The notes under the pieces are model-generated. The model saw nothing but the letters and a program-made list of their open reading frames with translations, searched no databases and had not been told where the DNA came from. A program made the position numbers and the translations under genes. Source: Paenibacillus amylolyticus (lineage in GTDB: Bacteria > Bacillota > Bacilli > Paenibacillales > Paenibacillaceae). Taken from it: a stretch of DNA of 64,000 bases. The stretch spans positions 62,001 through 126,000 of the forward strand of contig NZ_RIAS01000009.1 of the NCBI RefSeq assembly GCF_003719335.1. The letters run 5' to 3'. Of this stretch, positions 43,452 to 55,684 are shown piece by piece. How positions within the stretch are numbered: position 1 is the first letter of the stretch; each line of letters opens with the position of its first letter.

Positions 43452-43706
43452 ATGGCCGATTCGAACAAACCAAATTCATCCCGTAACCATGATGATAAGG
43501 TCTGGAAAGCAATGGGGCTCGTGACAGCTTTTGGGATCGAGATTGCCTTGCTCGCTGTTGCCGGATATTACGCTGGCTCGTGGTTGGACAGGACCATTGG
43601 AGGCAACGGAATATGGATCGCCGTAAGCGTTCTCTTTTTTCTTGCGGCAGGCGGGGTAAGCATTTACTTTATTGCTAAAAAATTCATGGGGGAAAGTGAT
43701 GAGTGA
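43452..43706 (+). CDS. AtpZ/AtpI-like F0F1-associated membrane protein
   Basis: An 84-aa protein with two membrane helices and the AtpZ-type pattern GIEIALLAVAGYYAGSWLDRTIG. Such proteins (AtpZ with AtpI) are thought to take part in Mg2+/Ca2+ transport and assembly of the ATP synthase. ATG 43452 follows GAGG; GTG 43440 is less likely. Its end overlaps the next gene by 8 bp. Confidence 0.82.
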   Translation: MADSNKPNSSRNHDDKVWKAMGLVTAFGIEIALLAVAGYYAGSWLDRTIGGNGIWIAVSVLFFLAAGGVSIYFIAKKFMGESDE

Positions 43707-44076
43707 ACTAGCCAGATATCGCAGATGGATGACCGTTTCCGTCATGTATATTCTCATGATTTGTTTTCTAACGGTTGCGTTTGTACCTCGTTTGGAAACG
43801 ATTGCTTTGGGACTGGCCCTGGGTGTTAGCATTAGTTTGATTAATGCATTTTACCTGGGCTACAAGGTCAGGAAGATGTCCGATGATGCGGCAGAAGGTA
43901 ATCTGAAGCGTGTGAACCTGGGATTTTTGACAAGAGCGGCGCTCGCAGTGCTTGGTATTTACATATCGATGCGCTTTCCGCAGTACTTCAATACATATGC
44001 GGTTGCAGGCGGTCTGGCCATTGCGCAATTTTCCCTATTAATTATAGGGATCATCATGTCCCGCAAAGCAGAGTGA
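43699..44076 (+). CDS. atpI: ATP synthase subunit I
   Basis: A 125-aa protein of the ATP synthase I superfamily with four membrane helices, thought to help c-ring assembly. ATG 43699 is chosen because GGGGGAAAGTG precedes it and it overlaps the previous stop (ATGAGTGA). A longer reading from 43672 would lie inside the upstream gene. Confidence 0.84.
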   Translation: MSELARYRRWMTVSVMYILMICFLTVAFVPRLETIALGLALGVSISLINAFYLGYKVRKMSDDAAEGNLKRVNLGFLTRAALAVLGIYISMRFPQYFNTYAVAGGLAIAQFSLLIIGIIMSRKAE

Positions 44077-44123
44077 TTTTGAGTGTGGCAACTTTCAGGT
44101 AGAGAAAGGGGTGAGAAAAAAAT

Positions 44124-44942
44124 ATGCATGAAGCTCCAGTGATTATGCTTGGTGGATTTCATCTGGACTTGTCCGTACTATTGATGTTGATTGTAACCAG
44201 CGCCATTGTCTTCATTTTTGCCATCATCGCTACACGGAACCTGTCGGTGGATAATCCGGGAAAGCTGCAAAACTTTATGGAGTGGGCTGTTGAGTTCGTT
44301 CGTAATCTGATATCCAGTACGATGGACATGAAGAAAGGCAAACACTTTATTTCTCTCGCACTTACGATGATTTTGTTCATCTTCGTAGGAAATATGCTTG
44401 GACTTCCATTCCAGGCCGTTACCGATGTTAAGGATGTTAATGCAGCTACCGTTTTCGGGAAACCAATCGTTACAGCGGTTGAGGCTTATGAAAAGGCTCA
44501 CGCGAAGGATCCAGAAGCGCATCCACATATCGAGCTGGCTTGGTTCAAATCGCCAACAGCTGACTTGTCTGTAACGATGGGACTAGCTCTCGTAGCTTTC
44601 CTCGTAGCACATGGACTGGGACTGTTCAAGAACACTAGAGGTTACCTGAAACACTATGTGCAGCCGTACGCGTTGTTCCTTCCGATTAATATTATCGAGA
44701 CCGCGTCCAAGCTGCTCACGCACGGCATGCGTTTGTTCGCGAATATTTTTGCGGGTGAGGTGCTGATTGCAACCATCCTCAAATTGACCAGCTTCAAAGT
44801 GCTGGGCGCAATTTTCGCAATACCGCTGCTTGCAGTGTGGCAAGGTTTCAGTATCTTTATCGGCGGGATTCAAGCTTTCGTTTTCGTCATTCTAATGATG
44901 GTGTACATTTCACAGACCATCGAAACGCACGAAGAACATTAA
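44124..44942 (+). CDS. atpB: F0F1 ATP synthase subunit a
   Basis: A 272-aa membrane stator subunit forming the proton half-channels. The essential arginine lies in the HGMRLFANIFAGEVL helix; the LPINIIETASKL helix and the terminal FIGGIQAFVFVILMMVYISQTI helix are typical. It is the third gene of the operon after the two small membrane proteins. Confidence 0.95.
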   Translation: MHEAPVIMLGGFHLDLSVLLMLIVTSAIVFIFAIIATRNLSVDNPGKLQNFMEWAVEFVRNLISSTMDMKKGKHFISLALTMILFIFVGNMLGLPFQAVTDVKDVNAATVFGKPIVTAVEAYEKAHAKDPEAHPHIELAWFKSPTADLSVTMGLALVAFLVAHGLGLFKNTRGYLKHYVQPYALFLPINIIETASKLLTHGMRLFANIFAGEVLIATILKLTSFKVLGAIFAIPLLAVWQGFSIFIGGIQAFVFVILMMVYISQTIETHEEH

Positions 44943-44977
44943 GTTTTAGACCTGCGGGGATCTCTCCATCAGGCTGA

Positions 44978-45241
<264 letters not shown>

Positions 45242-45256
45242 GACATAACACAGTAC

Positions 45257-45292
45257 GGCGGGGAAGGCTGTAGCCCTCCGCGCCTTCTTTTT
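45257..45292 (+). terminator. Terminator-like hairpin between atpE and atpF
   Basis: GGCGGGGAAGGC pairs with GCCCTCCGCGCC in ten of twelve positions around TGTA, and is followed by TTCTTTTT. It lies inside the operon, so it probably gives partial termination or protects an atpE-rich 3' end. Confidence 0.65.
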
Positions 45293-45354
45293 AGCTAGGA
45301 ACTTATCCTGTAAGGGATAACGGTTTAGGATACCTCCAGGAAGGAGTGAACAGA

Positions 45355-45843
45355 TTGAGTTTCTTATGGGAAAATACGCTTCTTGCGATTATCGCATTTT
45401 TGGTTTTATACTGGCTGCTTAGCCGTTATGCTTTCGGTCCGTTGTTCTCCATCATGGAAAAGCGTCGTGAACTCGTAATGAGCCAGATGAATGAGGCTGC
45501 TCAGACTCGGGAACAGGCGATTGCTTATGTGGAGGAGCAAAAACAGGCTCTGGAACAAGCACGCAAAGAAGCTCACGACATTATTGAACAGTCCAGACAA
45601 ACGGGTGGCAAGCAGGCTGAATCCATTCTGGCTGATGCCAAAGCTGAAGCAACTCGTCTCAAAGACGATGCTGTACGTGAAATTGAGAGCGAGAAGAACA
45701 AAGCGGTTGCCGCACTTCGCAGCGAACTGGGTACTGCTTCCGTTCAGATTGCTTCCAGATTGATCAAAAAAGAAGTTGAGAACGGTCCAGCACAAGAGGA
45801 ACTTGTGAACCAATACCTCAATGAGGTAGGGGGCCGACAATGA
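45355..45843 (+). CDS. atpF: F0F1 ATP synthase subunit b
   Basis: A 162-aa peripheral-stalk protein: one N-terminal membrane helix (LLAIIAFLVLYWLLSRYAF) and a long charged helix with heptad-like Ala/Glu/Lys pattern. TTG 45355 is chosen because GGAAGGAG ends eight bases before it; GTG 45346 is inside that site. Its end overlaps atpH by 4 bp. Confidence 0.93.
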   Translation: MSFLWENTLLAIIAFLVLYWLLSRYAFGPLFSIMEKRRELVMSQMNEAAQTREQAIAYVEEQKQALEQARKEAHDIIEQSRQTGGKQAESILADAKAEATRLKDDAVREIESEKNKAVAALRSELGTASVQIASRLIKKEVENGPAQEELVNQYLNEVGGRQ

Positions 45844-46388
45844 GCCGCGATACGATTGTTGCCAAGCGTTATGCAAAAGCATTGTTCGAAGTTGCTCTTC
45901 AGCAGCAGCAAGTGCTTGAAGTTGAACAGGAACTGCGTGCTGTTGTCAGTGGATTAACCGGAGATCAAGAGATTATCAAGTTTATTGTTTCTCCGAACAT
46001 CTCTGATGAAGCCAAGCAGAATGTGCTTCATGCAAGCCTTGATGGCAAAGTGTCCGAACCTGTCCTTCGCACGGTTTTGCTTCTGATTGAGCGTGGCCGC
46101 GTGGAATTGTTGCAAGACCTGTTGAATGATTATGTGAAAATCGAAGGGGATTCCCTTGGAATCGCCGATGCTCGCGTATACTCGACCTATGCATTGAATG
46201 AAGAAGAGAAAGAAGCGGTAGCCCGTGAGTTCGGTGGCCGTGTGAATAAAAAGATCCGTATCGAGAACATTGTTGATCCTGCACTGCTGGGCGGATTGAA
46301 AGTCGCCATTGGCGATACGATCTATGACGGCAGCTTGGCTGGCAAGCTCGAACGTCTTGAGCAGTCTTTTAACAGACGAGTACAGTAG
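45840..46388 (+). CDS. atpH: F0F1 ATP synthase subunit delta
   Basis: A 182-aa stator subunit joining F1 alpha to subunit b. The N-terminal VAKRYAKALFEVA and the C-terminal NIVDPALLGGLKVAIGDTIYDGSLAGKLERL blocks are characteristic. Overlaps atpF and is followed by atpA after 16 bp. Confidence 0.95.
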   Translation: MSRDTIVAKRYAKALFEVALQQQQVLEVEQELRAVVSGLTGDQEIIKFIVSPNISDEAKQNVLHASLDGKVSEPVLRTVLLLIERGRVELLQDLLNDYVKIEGDSLGIADARVYSTYALNEEEKEAVAREFGGRVNKKIRIENIVDPALLGGLKVAIGDTIYDGSLAGKLERLEQSFNRRVQ

Positions 46389-46398
46389 ATTGGGGTGA

Positions 46399-47919
<1,521 letters not shown>

Positions 47920-48034
47920 ATAGATTCATGTAGCTGCGGAGTTGTTTAACCGATTCCGCATGTCTGCATGTGTAACTTGTAACGAAGCTTACGAAGTAAC
48001 TTTGGCTTTGCCAAAGTTTTGAGGTGGTGAAATC

Positions 48035-48907
48035 ATGGCAAAAGGCATGCGCGAAATTAAGCGGCAAATTAAAAGCGTACAAAGCACAAAGCAGATCACC
48101 AAAGCAATGGAGATGGTTGCTGCTGCAAAACTGCGTAAAGCGCAGGAAAAAGCAGAGGCTGCCCGTCCCTATTCAGAGAAGCTGAAAGAAGTTGTGGCAA
48201 GTATCGCAACAAGCACGCAAGGCATTCAGCATCCTATGCTGGATAGCCGTCCGGTGAAAAAGACAGCATATCTGATCATTACGTCGGACCGTGGTCTTGC
48301 GGGCGGATACAATGCGAATATTTTGCGTCAGGTTAATCTGACGCTGAAAGAGCGTCACAACTCTCAGGACGACTATGAATTGTTTGTTATCGGACGTAAA
48401 GGGCGCGACTATTTCAGACGTCGTGAAATGGCTATGGCTTCCACGATAACGGATTTGTCGGATTCACCTGCATTCGCCGATATCAAATCCATTGCTCATG
48501 AAGCGGTTCATGGATTTGAACTGGCTAAATTTGATGAATTGTACATCTGTTATAACCGCTTTGTAAATGCGTTGACCCAGATTCCAACGGTCGAAAAACT
48601 TCTTCCTATGGATACACCTGAGTTATCTGCTGCGGATGGACCGACTGCAAGCTACGAGTATGAACCTTCAGCTGAGGCTGTGCTGGAAGTTTTGCTTCCG
48701 CGTTATGCGGAGACATTGATTTACGGCGCATTGCTGAATGGTAAAGCGAGTGAGCTGGGCGCGAAAATGACGGCAATGGGCAATGCAACCAAAAATGCAT
48801 CGAAGCTCATTAACGATCTGTCATTGACATATAACCGTGCCCGTCAAGCAGCGATTACGCAGGAGATTACGGAAATTGTGGCAGGTGCCAACGCAGCACA
48901 AGGCTAA
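48035..48907 (+). CDS. atpG: F0F1 ATP synthase subunit gamma
   Basis: A 290-aa central-stalk subunit. The N-terminal coiled helix (MREIKRQIKSVQSTKQITKAMEMVAAAKLR in outline) and the C-terminal SLTYNRARQAAITQEITEIVAGANA helix are intact. ATG 48035 lies after GAGGTGG. A 115-bp gap after atpA holds no other ORF. Confidence 0.96.
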   Translation: MAKGMREIKRQIKSVQSTKQITKAMEMVAAAKLRKAQEKAEAARPYSEKLKEVVASIATSTQGIQHPMLDSRPVKKTAYLIITSDRGLAGGYNANILRQVNLTLKERHNSQDDYELFVIGRKGRDYFRRREMAMASTITDLSDSPAFADIKSIAHEAVHGFELAKFDELYICYNRFVNALTQIPTVEKLLPMDTPELSAADGPTASYEYEPSAEAVLEVLLPRYAETLIYGALLNGKASELGAKMTAMGNATKNASKLINDLSLTYNRARQAAITQEITEIVAGANAAQG

Positions 48908-48987
48908 CCGTTTTTTATTTAATGAAGGCTTGCACTGCAAAAATGAATGAACGGAACTTTATTTTTGTCAAAGTAGCAGGCTTGTAG

Positions 48988-50406
<1,419 letters not shown>

Positions 50407-50469
50407 TCTGAGTCCAGGATTGTCCTTATGAAGCGAGCTATCCTTCGGATAGTTTCAGGAGGGATGGAA

Positions 50470-50874
50470 TTGAGCACCTTTTTGTTGGAAATCGTAACGC
50501 CTGAGCGTCTGGTCTATTCACAACAAGTGGACAGCATCATTGCTCGTGGTATTGAAGGGGAACTGGGGATTCTCCCTGGTCATATCCCGATGGTTACACC
50601 TTTACAGATTGCACCAATCATGATCAAAAACGGAAAAGAGAACAAGCAGGTTGCCATTGGCGGCGGCTTTATCGAAGTACGCAAAGATAAGGTTGTTGTA
50701 CTCGCAGAGAGTGCCGAATTCCCGGAAAGTATTGATGTGGATCGTGCGCGTGCGGCTAAAGAACGGGCAGAACGCCGGCTTGCCAGCCAGAGCAATCAGG
50801 ACCACTTTGATCACCGCCGTGCAGAGATTGCTTTGCAAAAAGCGGTTAACCGGATCAACGTGTACGGCAAATAA
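50470..50874 (+). CDS. atpC: F0F1 ATP synthase subunit epsilon
   Basis: A 134-aa inhibitory rotor subunit. The beta-sandwich domain shows VTPERLVYSQQVDSII and EGELGILPGHIPMVTPL; the two C-terminal helices follow (RARAAKERAERRLAS). TTG 50470 is chosen because GGAGG precedes it by seven bases; readings from 50428 or 50464 have no room for a ribosome site. Confidence 0.94.
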   Translation: MSTFLLEIVTPERLVYSQQVDSIIARGIEGELGILPGHIPMVTPLQIAPIMIKNGKENKQVAIGGGFIEVRKDKVVVLAESAEFPESIDVDRARAAKERAERRLASQSNQDHFDHRRAEIALQKAVNRINVYGK

Positions 50875-50885
50875 AGTGATTCATG

Positions 50886-50918
50886 GAACCCGGTGGCATA
50901 GTCTACCGGGTTCTTTTA
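50886..50918 (+). terminator. Terminator of the ATP synthase operon
   Basis: GAACCCGGT pairs with ACCGGGTTC around a ten-base loop, then TTTTAAT. Confidence 0.85.
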
Positions 50919-51508
50919 ATCTTTCACGAGGAAATCAATCCAGTGGAGTACAACGATAGTATGCCACTACATTATTTAATGAATTCGAACGTTAGAGAGT
51001 GTTCTCTTTATATAGTATGAATGTACTTTACATGATTAGATTCACCTTTCAATGATAAGGTGAATAACATGTAGGACTTAAGTAGTATAGGCATATCCCC
51101 CTGATAGAACTAATTTTACGAGACTTAGTTGAATTATTTCCGAGGAAATGACAGAATCGATATCGTTATAATGCTCTTTGATGTCGTTTTAGTCACACAA
51201 TACTGGCGGATAATAATTAAAATGTTTTTGAAGTGGAAATCAATGTAGTTGACAAGTAATAGTGAAACAGCCTATATTCCTTAGAGTCGGCAGATGCAAG
51301 AAGTTGGATACTAGATTCCTTCATCATGCATAGCTGAATTGCTGTTGCTTGGTCATGTAGGCATCAGATGATCTTGTCAGATCGAGGGATACCTGACAGT
51401 TGAACAGACTTGTTTCCTGCTTCGAACATTCCTGTGTACTAACAAGTTATGGGGGCAAGGCATATGATATGCCGATCGTTGCAGCAATGAAGGTGGAGGT
51501 AAGAAGAT
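50919..51508. other. Long gap without gene between atpC and ywzB
   Basis: About 590 bp of AT-rich DNA with no supported ORF and no strong hairpin. It contains one good promoter, at 51249-51278. Confidence 0.6.
51249..51278 (+). promoter_or_regulatory. Promoter upstream of the DUF1146 gene
   Basis: TTGACA (51249-51254), 18 bp and TATATT (51273-51278); it would leave a leader of about 225 bases. Confidence 0.5.
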
Positions 51509-51766
51509 ATGGGTAATGATCTGGCAAATCAGGTGAACCAGACATTGAGCACCAACAGCCTGATCTCAATTGTCGTTTCTCTTATATGTATAGCGATTAC
51601 ATGGTGGTCATTGCAAAATCTGAAATTGGATTTAGTAATCAGACAGCCGAAGGGTCCTCAGGGAAGACTGTTACATTTGTTGCTTGCCATTATTTTAGGG
51701 CATGCCGTTGCAGGCTTTGTTATTGATTATTTGTCTTGGACTCAAATGTTAAGAAATTTGTTTTAA
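51509..51766 (+). CDS. ywzB: DUF1146 family membrane protein (YwzB)
   Basis: An 85-aa protein with two membrane helices (LISIVVSLICIAITWWSLQ and LLHLLLAIILGHAVAGFVIDYL) joined by a basic loop KLDLVIRQPKGPQGR. This matches the small DUF1146/YwzB family found between the atp operon and murA in Bacilli. Function unknown. Strong AGGTGGAGG precedes the ATG. Confidence 0.85.
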   Translation: MGNDLANQVNQTLSTNSLISIVVSLICIAITWWSLQNLKLDLVIRQPKGPQGRLLHLLLAIILGHAVAGFVIDYLSWTQMLRNLF

Positions 51767-51931
51767 TGTTGAGATGGTTGGTTAATCATCTGTTAGGTTC
51801 TTCAAGCGGCTCATTGTCGAATAACATCGATTAATTGTGTTAACAATTAGAGTATGAGCTGTCGGCCAAAATGTAAGAAATAAATGTGAACGTTCAACGG
51901 AACGAATTTGAAGTGTTTATGTAAAAAATGC

Positions 51932-51961
51932 TTGTATCGGACAATTCAACAATGTTATGAT
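51932..51961 (+). promoter_or_regulatory. Promoter candidate upstream of murA
   Basis: TTGTAT (51932-51937), 18 bp, TATGAT (51956-51961). The rest of the 518-bp gap shows a TAATTGT/ACAATTA inverted repeat near 51832-51849 and a small CCGGTA/TACCGG hairpin near 52018, without a gene. Confidence 0.45.
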
Positions 51962-52284
51962 GGAAGTTAGGGAATTCACAATTTTTCACTAATTATGTAG
52001 GTTATAAAGGGGATATCCGGTAGTTACCGGCTAAAAACCATCCCAATTGGTCTGTTCTGATGCTAAGATGGCCTTTCTAATGAGTTCTCAAGCCATGAAG
52101 CAGGATGTACAGTACACATGGTATCATCGATATGAATTATACAAACCAATTCTTTTCTGATCAGACATCTGTGCGTACATGCCAGAATTTGTCGAAATTC
52201 CACACACAGCAACAGTCCTTTCTATCACAGTGGGGCTTACGTATTCCGGAATGAGGAAAAGGGAATAAAAGCGCGGAGGGAACC

Positions 52285-53634
52285 ATGATGAGCAAATTTA
52301 TCGTCCGCGGTGGCAAAAGGTTGACCGGAAGTGTCAAAGTTAGCGGCGCTAAAAATTCTGTTCTTCCGATCATCGCTGCCTCTCTCTTAGGGGAAGAAGG
52401 ACAAAGCGTTATTATTGACGCACCTCCTCTAGACGATGTGATGACGATTAACAAAGTGTTGGAATCGCTAGGAGCGGGAGTTACATACCGGGACGAAGTG
52501 ATTACCGTAAATGCGGAGAACCTTACTTCCTGTGAAGCCCCGTATGAATGGGTTAGTAAAATGCGGGCGTCTTTTCTGGTCATGGGGCCTTTGTTGACGC
52601 GTTTGGGTCAAACAAGAATCTCACTGCCTGGGGGATGTGCCATAGGTACACGACCGATTGATCAGCATCTCAAAGGGTTTGAAGCCATGGGAGCCGAGAT
52701 CAGCTTGGGCCAAGGTTATATCGAAGCACGTAGCCAAGGACGGTTGCGCGGGGCGAAAATTTATCTGGATGTGGCTTCTGTAGGTGCCACTCAAAATATT
52801 ATGATGGCTGCAACTTTGGCCGAAGGTGTAACGGTTCTGGAGAATGCGGCGAAAGAACCTGAGATTGTGGACCTGGCTAACTTCCTGAACGGGATGGGTG
52901 CAAAGGTTCGCGGAGCCGGTACAGGCGTCATTCGTATCGAAGGTGTAGAGAAACTGTCTGGTGTTAAGCATACGGTAATTCCGGATCGTATTGAAGCAGG
53001 AACGTATATGGCTGCCGCAGCAATCTCTGGTGGCGACGTATACGTTGAAGGTGCCATCTCTGATCACTTGGGTTCCGTCATTGCGAAACTTGAAGAAATG
53101 GGCGTAACAGTACAACCTGACGAGAATGGTGTGCGTGTTATTGCAGACCGTCCACTCAAAGCAGTGGATGTCAAAACGTTACCATACCCAGGATTCCCGA
53201 CAGATATGCAATCCCAAATGATGGCTTTGTTACTTGCATCCGAAGGAACGAGCGTTGTGACGGAAACGGTTTTTGAGAACCGCTTTATGCATGTTGATGA
53301 GTTCCAATTGATGAACGCAGAAATCAAAGTTGAAGGAAGATCCTCTATCATTACAGGCAATGCTAAGCTGAAAGGTGCTAAAGTGACAGCTACAGACCTG
53401 CGTGCAGGGGCTGCTCTGATTATTGCTGGCTTGGTCGCTGAAGGCACAACTGAGGTAGGTGGCGTACATCACATCGACCGTGGTTATGTACATTTGGCAG
53501 AAAAGTTAAATGGCCTTGGGGCAGATATCTACCGGATTTCGGTGGAAGAGCCTAAGCTGGATGCTGTAAAAGCGCCTAGCGAAAAGGTTGAGGAAGAAGT
53601 TTCTATGTTCAAAGTACAACCAACTTGGGCGTAA
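52285..53634 (+). CDS. murA: UDP-N-acetylglucosamine 1-carboxyvinyltransferase
   Basis: A 449-aa enzyme for the first committed step of peptidoglycan synthesis (enolpyruvyl transfer from PEP to UDP-GlcNAc). The N-terminal [17 protein letters not shown] and the catalytic, fosfomycin-target cysteine in [18 protein letters not shown] are intact; [15 protein letters not shown] is also typical. ATGATG start behind GGAGGGAACC. The C-terminal tail after [15 protein letters not shown] is slightly longer than usual. The ywmB gene that sits between ywzB and murA in B. subtilis is missing. Confidence 0.96.
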   Translation: MMSKFIVRGGKRLTGSVKVSGAKNSVLPIIAASLLGEEGQSVIIDAPPLDDVMTINKVLESLGAGVTYRDEVITVNAENLTSCEAPYEWVSKMRASFLVMGPLLTRLGQTRISLPGGCAIGTRPIDQHLKGFEAMGAEISLGQGYIEARSQGRLRGAKIYLDVASVGATQNIMMAATLAEGVTVLENAAKEPEIVDLANFLNGMGAKVRGAGTGVIRIEGVEKLSGVKHTVIPDRIEAGTYMAAAAISGGDVYVEGAISDHLGSVIAKLEEMGVTVQPDENGVRVIADRPLKAVDVKTLPYPGFPTDMQSQMMALLLASEGTSVVTETVFENRFMHVDEFQLMNAEIKVEGRSSIITGNAKLKGAKVTATDLRAGAALIIAGLVAEGTTEVGGVHHIDRGYVHLAEKLNGLGADIYRISVEEPKLDAVKAPSEKVEEEVSMFKVQPTWA

Positions 53635-53726
53635 ATCCTCATTTATATCACATAGCGTTTATTTCTGTATCGCTACTCTACTGTGGAGATTGCAGGATTA
53701 AAATAACGTATCATATTTGTATGATG

Positions 53727-53754
53727 AAGCTAAGCCTCCGGGCTTGGCTTTTTT
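53727..53754 (+). terminator. Terminator of murA
   Basis: AAGCTAAGCC pairs with GGCTTGGCTT around a short loop, then six T. The following 350 bp up to spoIID hold no ORF and no clear sigma-E promoter. Confidence 0.85.
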
Positions 53755-54105
53755 GTGTTCTTTATGCAAGTTCGAACGATATATGAGGATGGTCTGTTAA
53801 AGACCTGATTCTATTAATACCTGATCCTAACTCTGTATAACATAACATCTAAGTTTGGTTCTATTTTGACCATATGAAAGAGCGGTTATTCCATACCGAT
53901 TGATCGGGATGCACTGTGTAACCTGCGTAGTAACAGTGCTTTCAAGCATCTACACTAACAAAGGACGAGTTGATTATTAGATAACAACGGTTCTCGTTTC
54001 TCTTAAATCCGGTTCTATCAGATCGAGTGAACTCATATCTTAAACTATGGATTTGAGAAAAGAACCAGCCATGATCTGGTTATCGACAACGGAGGGGTAT
54101 CACGG

Positions 54106-55491
54106 ATGAAAGAAGCTCGTGTACAGGTGAAAGTGCCTCTTGTCCCGCGGCCCGGAATGCTGGGATCAGAGGAGAGTTCAACCCAGGATGCAGAGAAAGA
54201 CAGGCTCGCTACTGAGAAGAAAAGAGGTAACCCGCTACAGGTGGCGAAAATGCACATAGTAATAGGGAGTAAGCAAGAAACGATACATGCTAAACCTGGG
54301 GAATATGTTACAGAGGAACTGAAACAGGAAGCCACAGAGCATATAAATATCCCACTTATTGAATTGGATGCATTTCGTAAGGTGAAACGTCGCCTTATGC
54401 GTACCTTCGGTCGCCGTCGCCACTGGGGACGTCACCCAGGGCTTTGGCATCCTGCCACAGCGGTATCAGCACTGCTTGTTCTGGCGATATGCATTCCGGT
54501 CATCCTGGTGTGGCCGCGAGCAGGCGAGCAGACAAAACCAACGCCTGCTCCTACAGATGCGAACCCTAGCAAAGGTCTAAATACTCCTAGTCCTGTACCT
54601 GCAACGCCTGTAAGCTATCCTGAGCCGAATGTGCGTGTTTACTTGTCAGCTGCCGGGACAACGTTAGAATTGCCACTTGAGTCATATGTGACGGGAGTAG
54701 TTGCTGCCGAGATGCCAGCTGAGTTCAGACTGGAAGCTTTGAAGGCTCAGGCGATAGCCGCTCGCACTTTTATCGTGAGAAGACTTGTTGCAAATGATAC
54801 AAGTGGCGTACCTTCAGGTGCAGCAGATGTCACGGACACGATTAGTCATCAAGTCTTCATTCCACCCGATGAGGTAAAGGCTGATTGGACAAGGCTGGGT
54901 AAAGCGAAGGAGTGGGAAAAACTTCAGCAGGCTGTTCGTGAAAGTCGCGACGCAGTTATGACGTATCAAGGCCGCGCGATCACAGCATCATTTTTTTCAA
55001 CTAGCAACGGATATACGGAAAATGCAGAGGATGTGTGGGGCAACGTTGTTCCCTATTTAAAAAGTGTAGCTAGCCCATGGGACAAACAGCTTGCGCCAGG
55101 TTTTGAAGAAACCGTTACGATGAAGCGCAGTGAAATATTGCAGAAGATGAACCTGGATGCAATTCCGGTCTCAGCAGATCAGAATGGTTCTTGGATCAAA
55201 GTGTTGTCTACGACCAAAGGACATCGTATTAAAGAAATCCAGATTGCAGGCGAAACGTTCAGTGGCCCGGAAGTCCGCAAACGCCTCGGGCTCAGATCAA
55301 GCCAGTTCAGCTGGAAAACAACAGGTGATGAAGTACAGATTACAACGTATGGTTATGGTCATGGGGTGGGTATGAGTCAATGGGGAGCGAATGGTATGGC
55401 GCAAGAGGGGCGCACGGCTACCGAGATTTTGAAACATTATTACACCGGAATTTCCTTCGGACAGGCATCCAAGATGCTAGCCTCAAAGTAG
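54106..55491 (+). CDS. spoIID: Stage II sporulation protein D
   Basis: A 461-aa lytic transglycosylase of the SpoIIDMP engulfment complex in the mother cell. A membrane helix lies at residues 117-136 (ATAVSALLVLAICIPVILVW), then a Pro/Thr linker, then the SpoIID domain: LPLESYVTGVVAAEMPAE with the catalytic glutamate region, ALKAQAIAARTFIV, FFSTSNGYTENAEDVWG and YGHGVGMSQWGANGMAQEG. It is about 110 residues longer than B. subtilis SpoIID (343 aa) because of a charged cytoplasmic N-terminal region. GGAGGGG eight bases before ATG 54106 supports this start. Confidence 0.92.
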   Translation: MKEARVQVKVPLVPRPGMLGSEESSTQDAEKDRLATEKKRGNPLQVAKMHIVIGSKQETIHAKPGEYVTEELKQEATEHINIPLIELDAFRKVKRRLMRTFGRRRHWGRHPGLWHPATAVSALLVLAICIPVILVWPRAGEQTKPTPAPTDANPSKGLNTPSPVPATPVSYPEPNVRVYLSAAGTTLELPLESYVTGVVAAEMPAEFRLEALKAQAIAARTFIVRRLVANDTSGVPSGAADVTDTISHQVFIPPDEVKADWTRLGKAKEWEKLQQAVRESRDAVMTYQGRAITASFFSTSNGYTENAEDVWGNVVPYLKSVASPWDKQLAPGFEETVTMKRSEILQKMNLDAIPVSADQNGSWIKVLSTTKGHRIKEIQIAGETFSGPEVRKRLGLRSSQFSWKTTGDEVQITTYGYGHGVGMSQWGANGMAQEGRTATEILKHYYTGISFGQASKMLASK

Positions 55492-55637
55492 GAGGGATAA
55501 ATATGGTGGATGTTTCTCTACCAACCTCCCATTACGGAGCTTTTAAGATTTGGCTATATATGCGGAGCGGGGCACGCACTAACTACCCATATATAGCATT
55601 CTTTGAAAGCTGTGTGAAAATTTTTAGAGTCGCGCGT

Positions 55638-55666
55638 GTATAAAAGAGTTGCACCCGGTAACACTT
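55638..55666 (+). promoter_or_regulatory. Sigma-F promoter of spoIIQ
   Basis: GTATA (55638-55642), a 14-bp spacer and GGTAACACTT (55657-55666), which fits GGNRANANTW at every defined position. It stands 19 bp before the spoIIQ start codon, with GAGGTGATC between. Confidence 0.75.
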
Positions 55667-55684
55667 GTTACTGAGGTGATCAAG

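Noticed and set aside
45303..45324. TTATCC/GGATAACGG mini-hairpin before atpF as a member of the same family
   Set aside because: The stem is only six pairs, and neither the GGCGATCG block nor outer arms are present; probably chance or part of the atpF leader.
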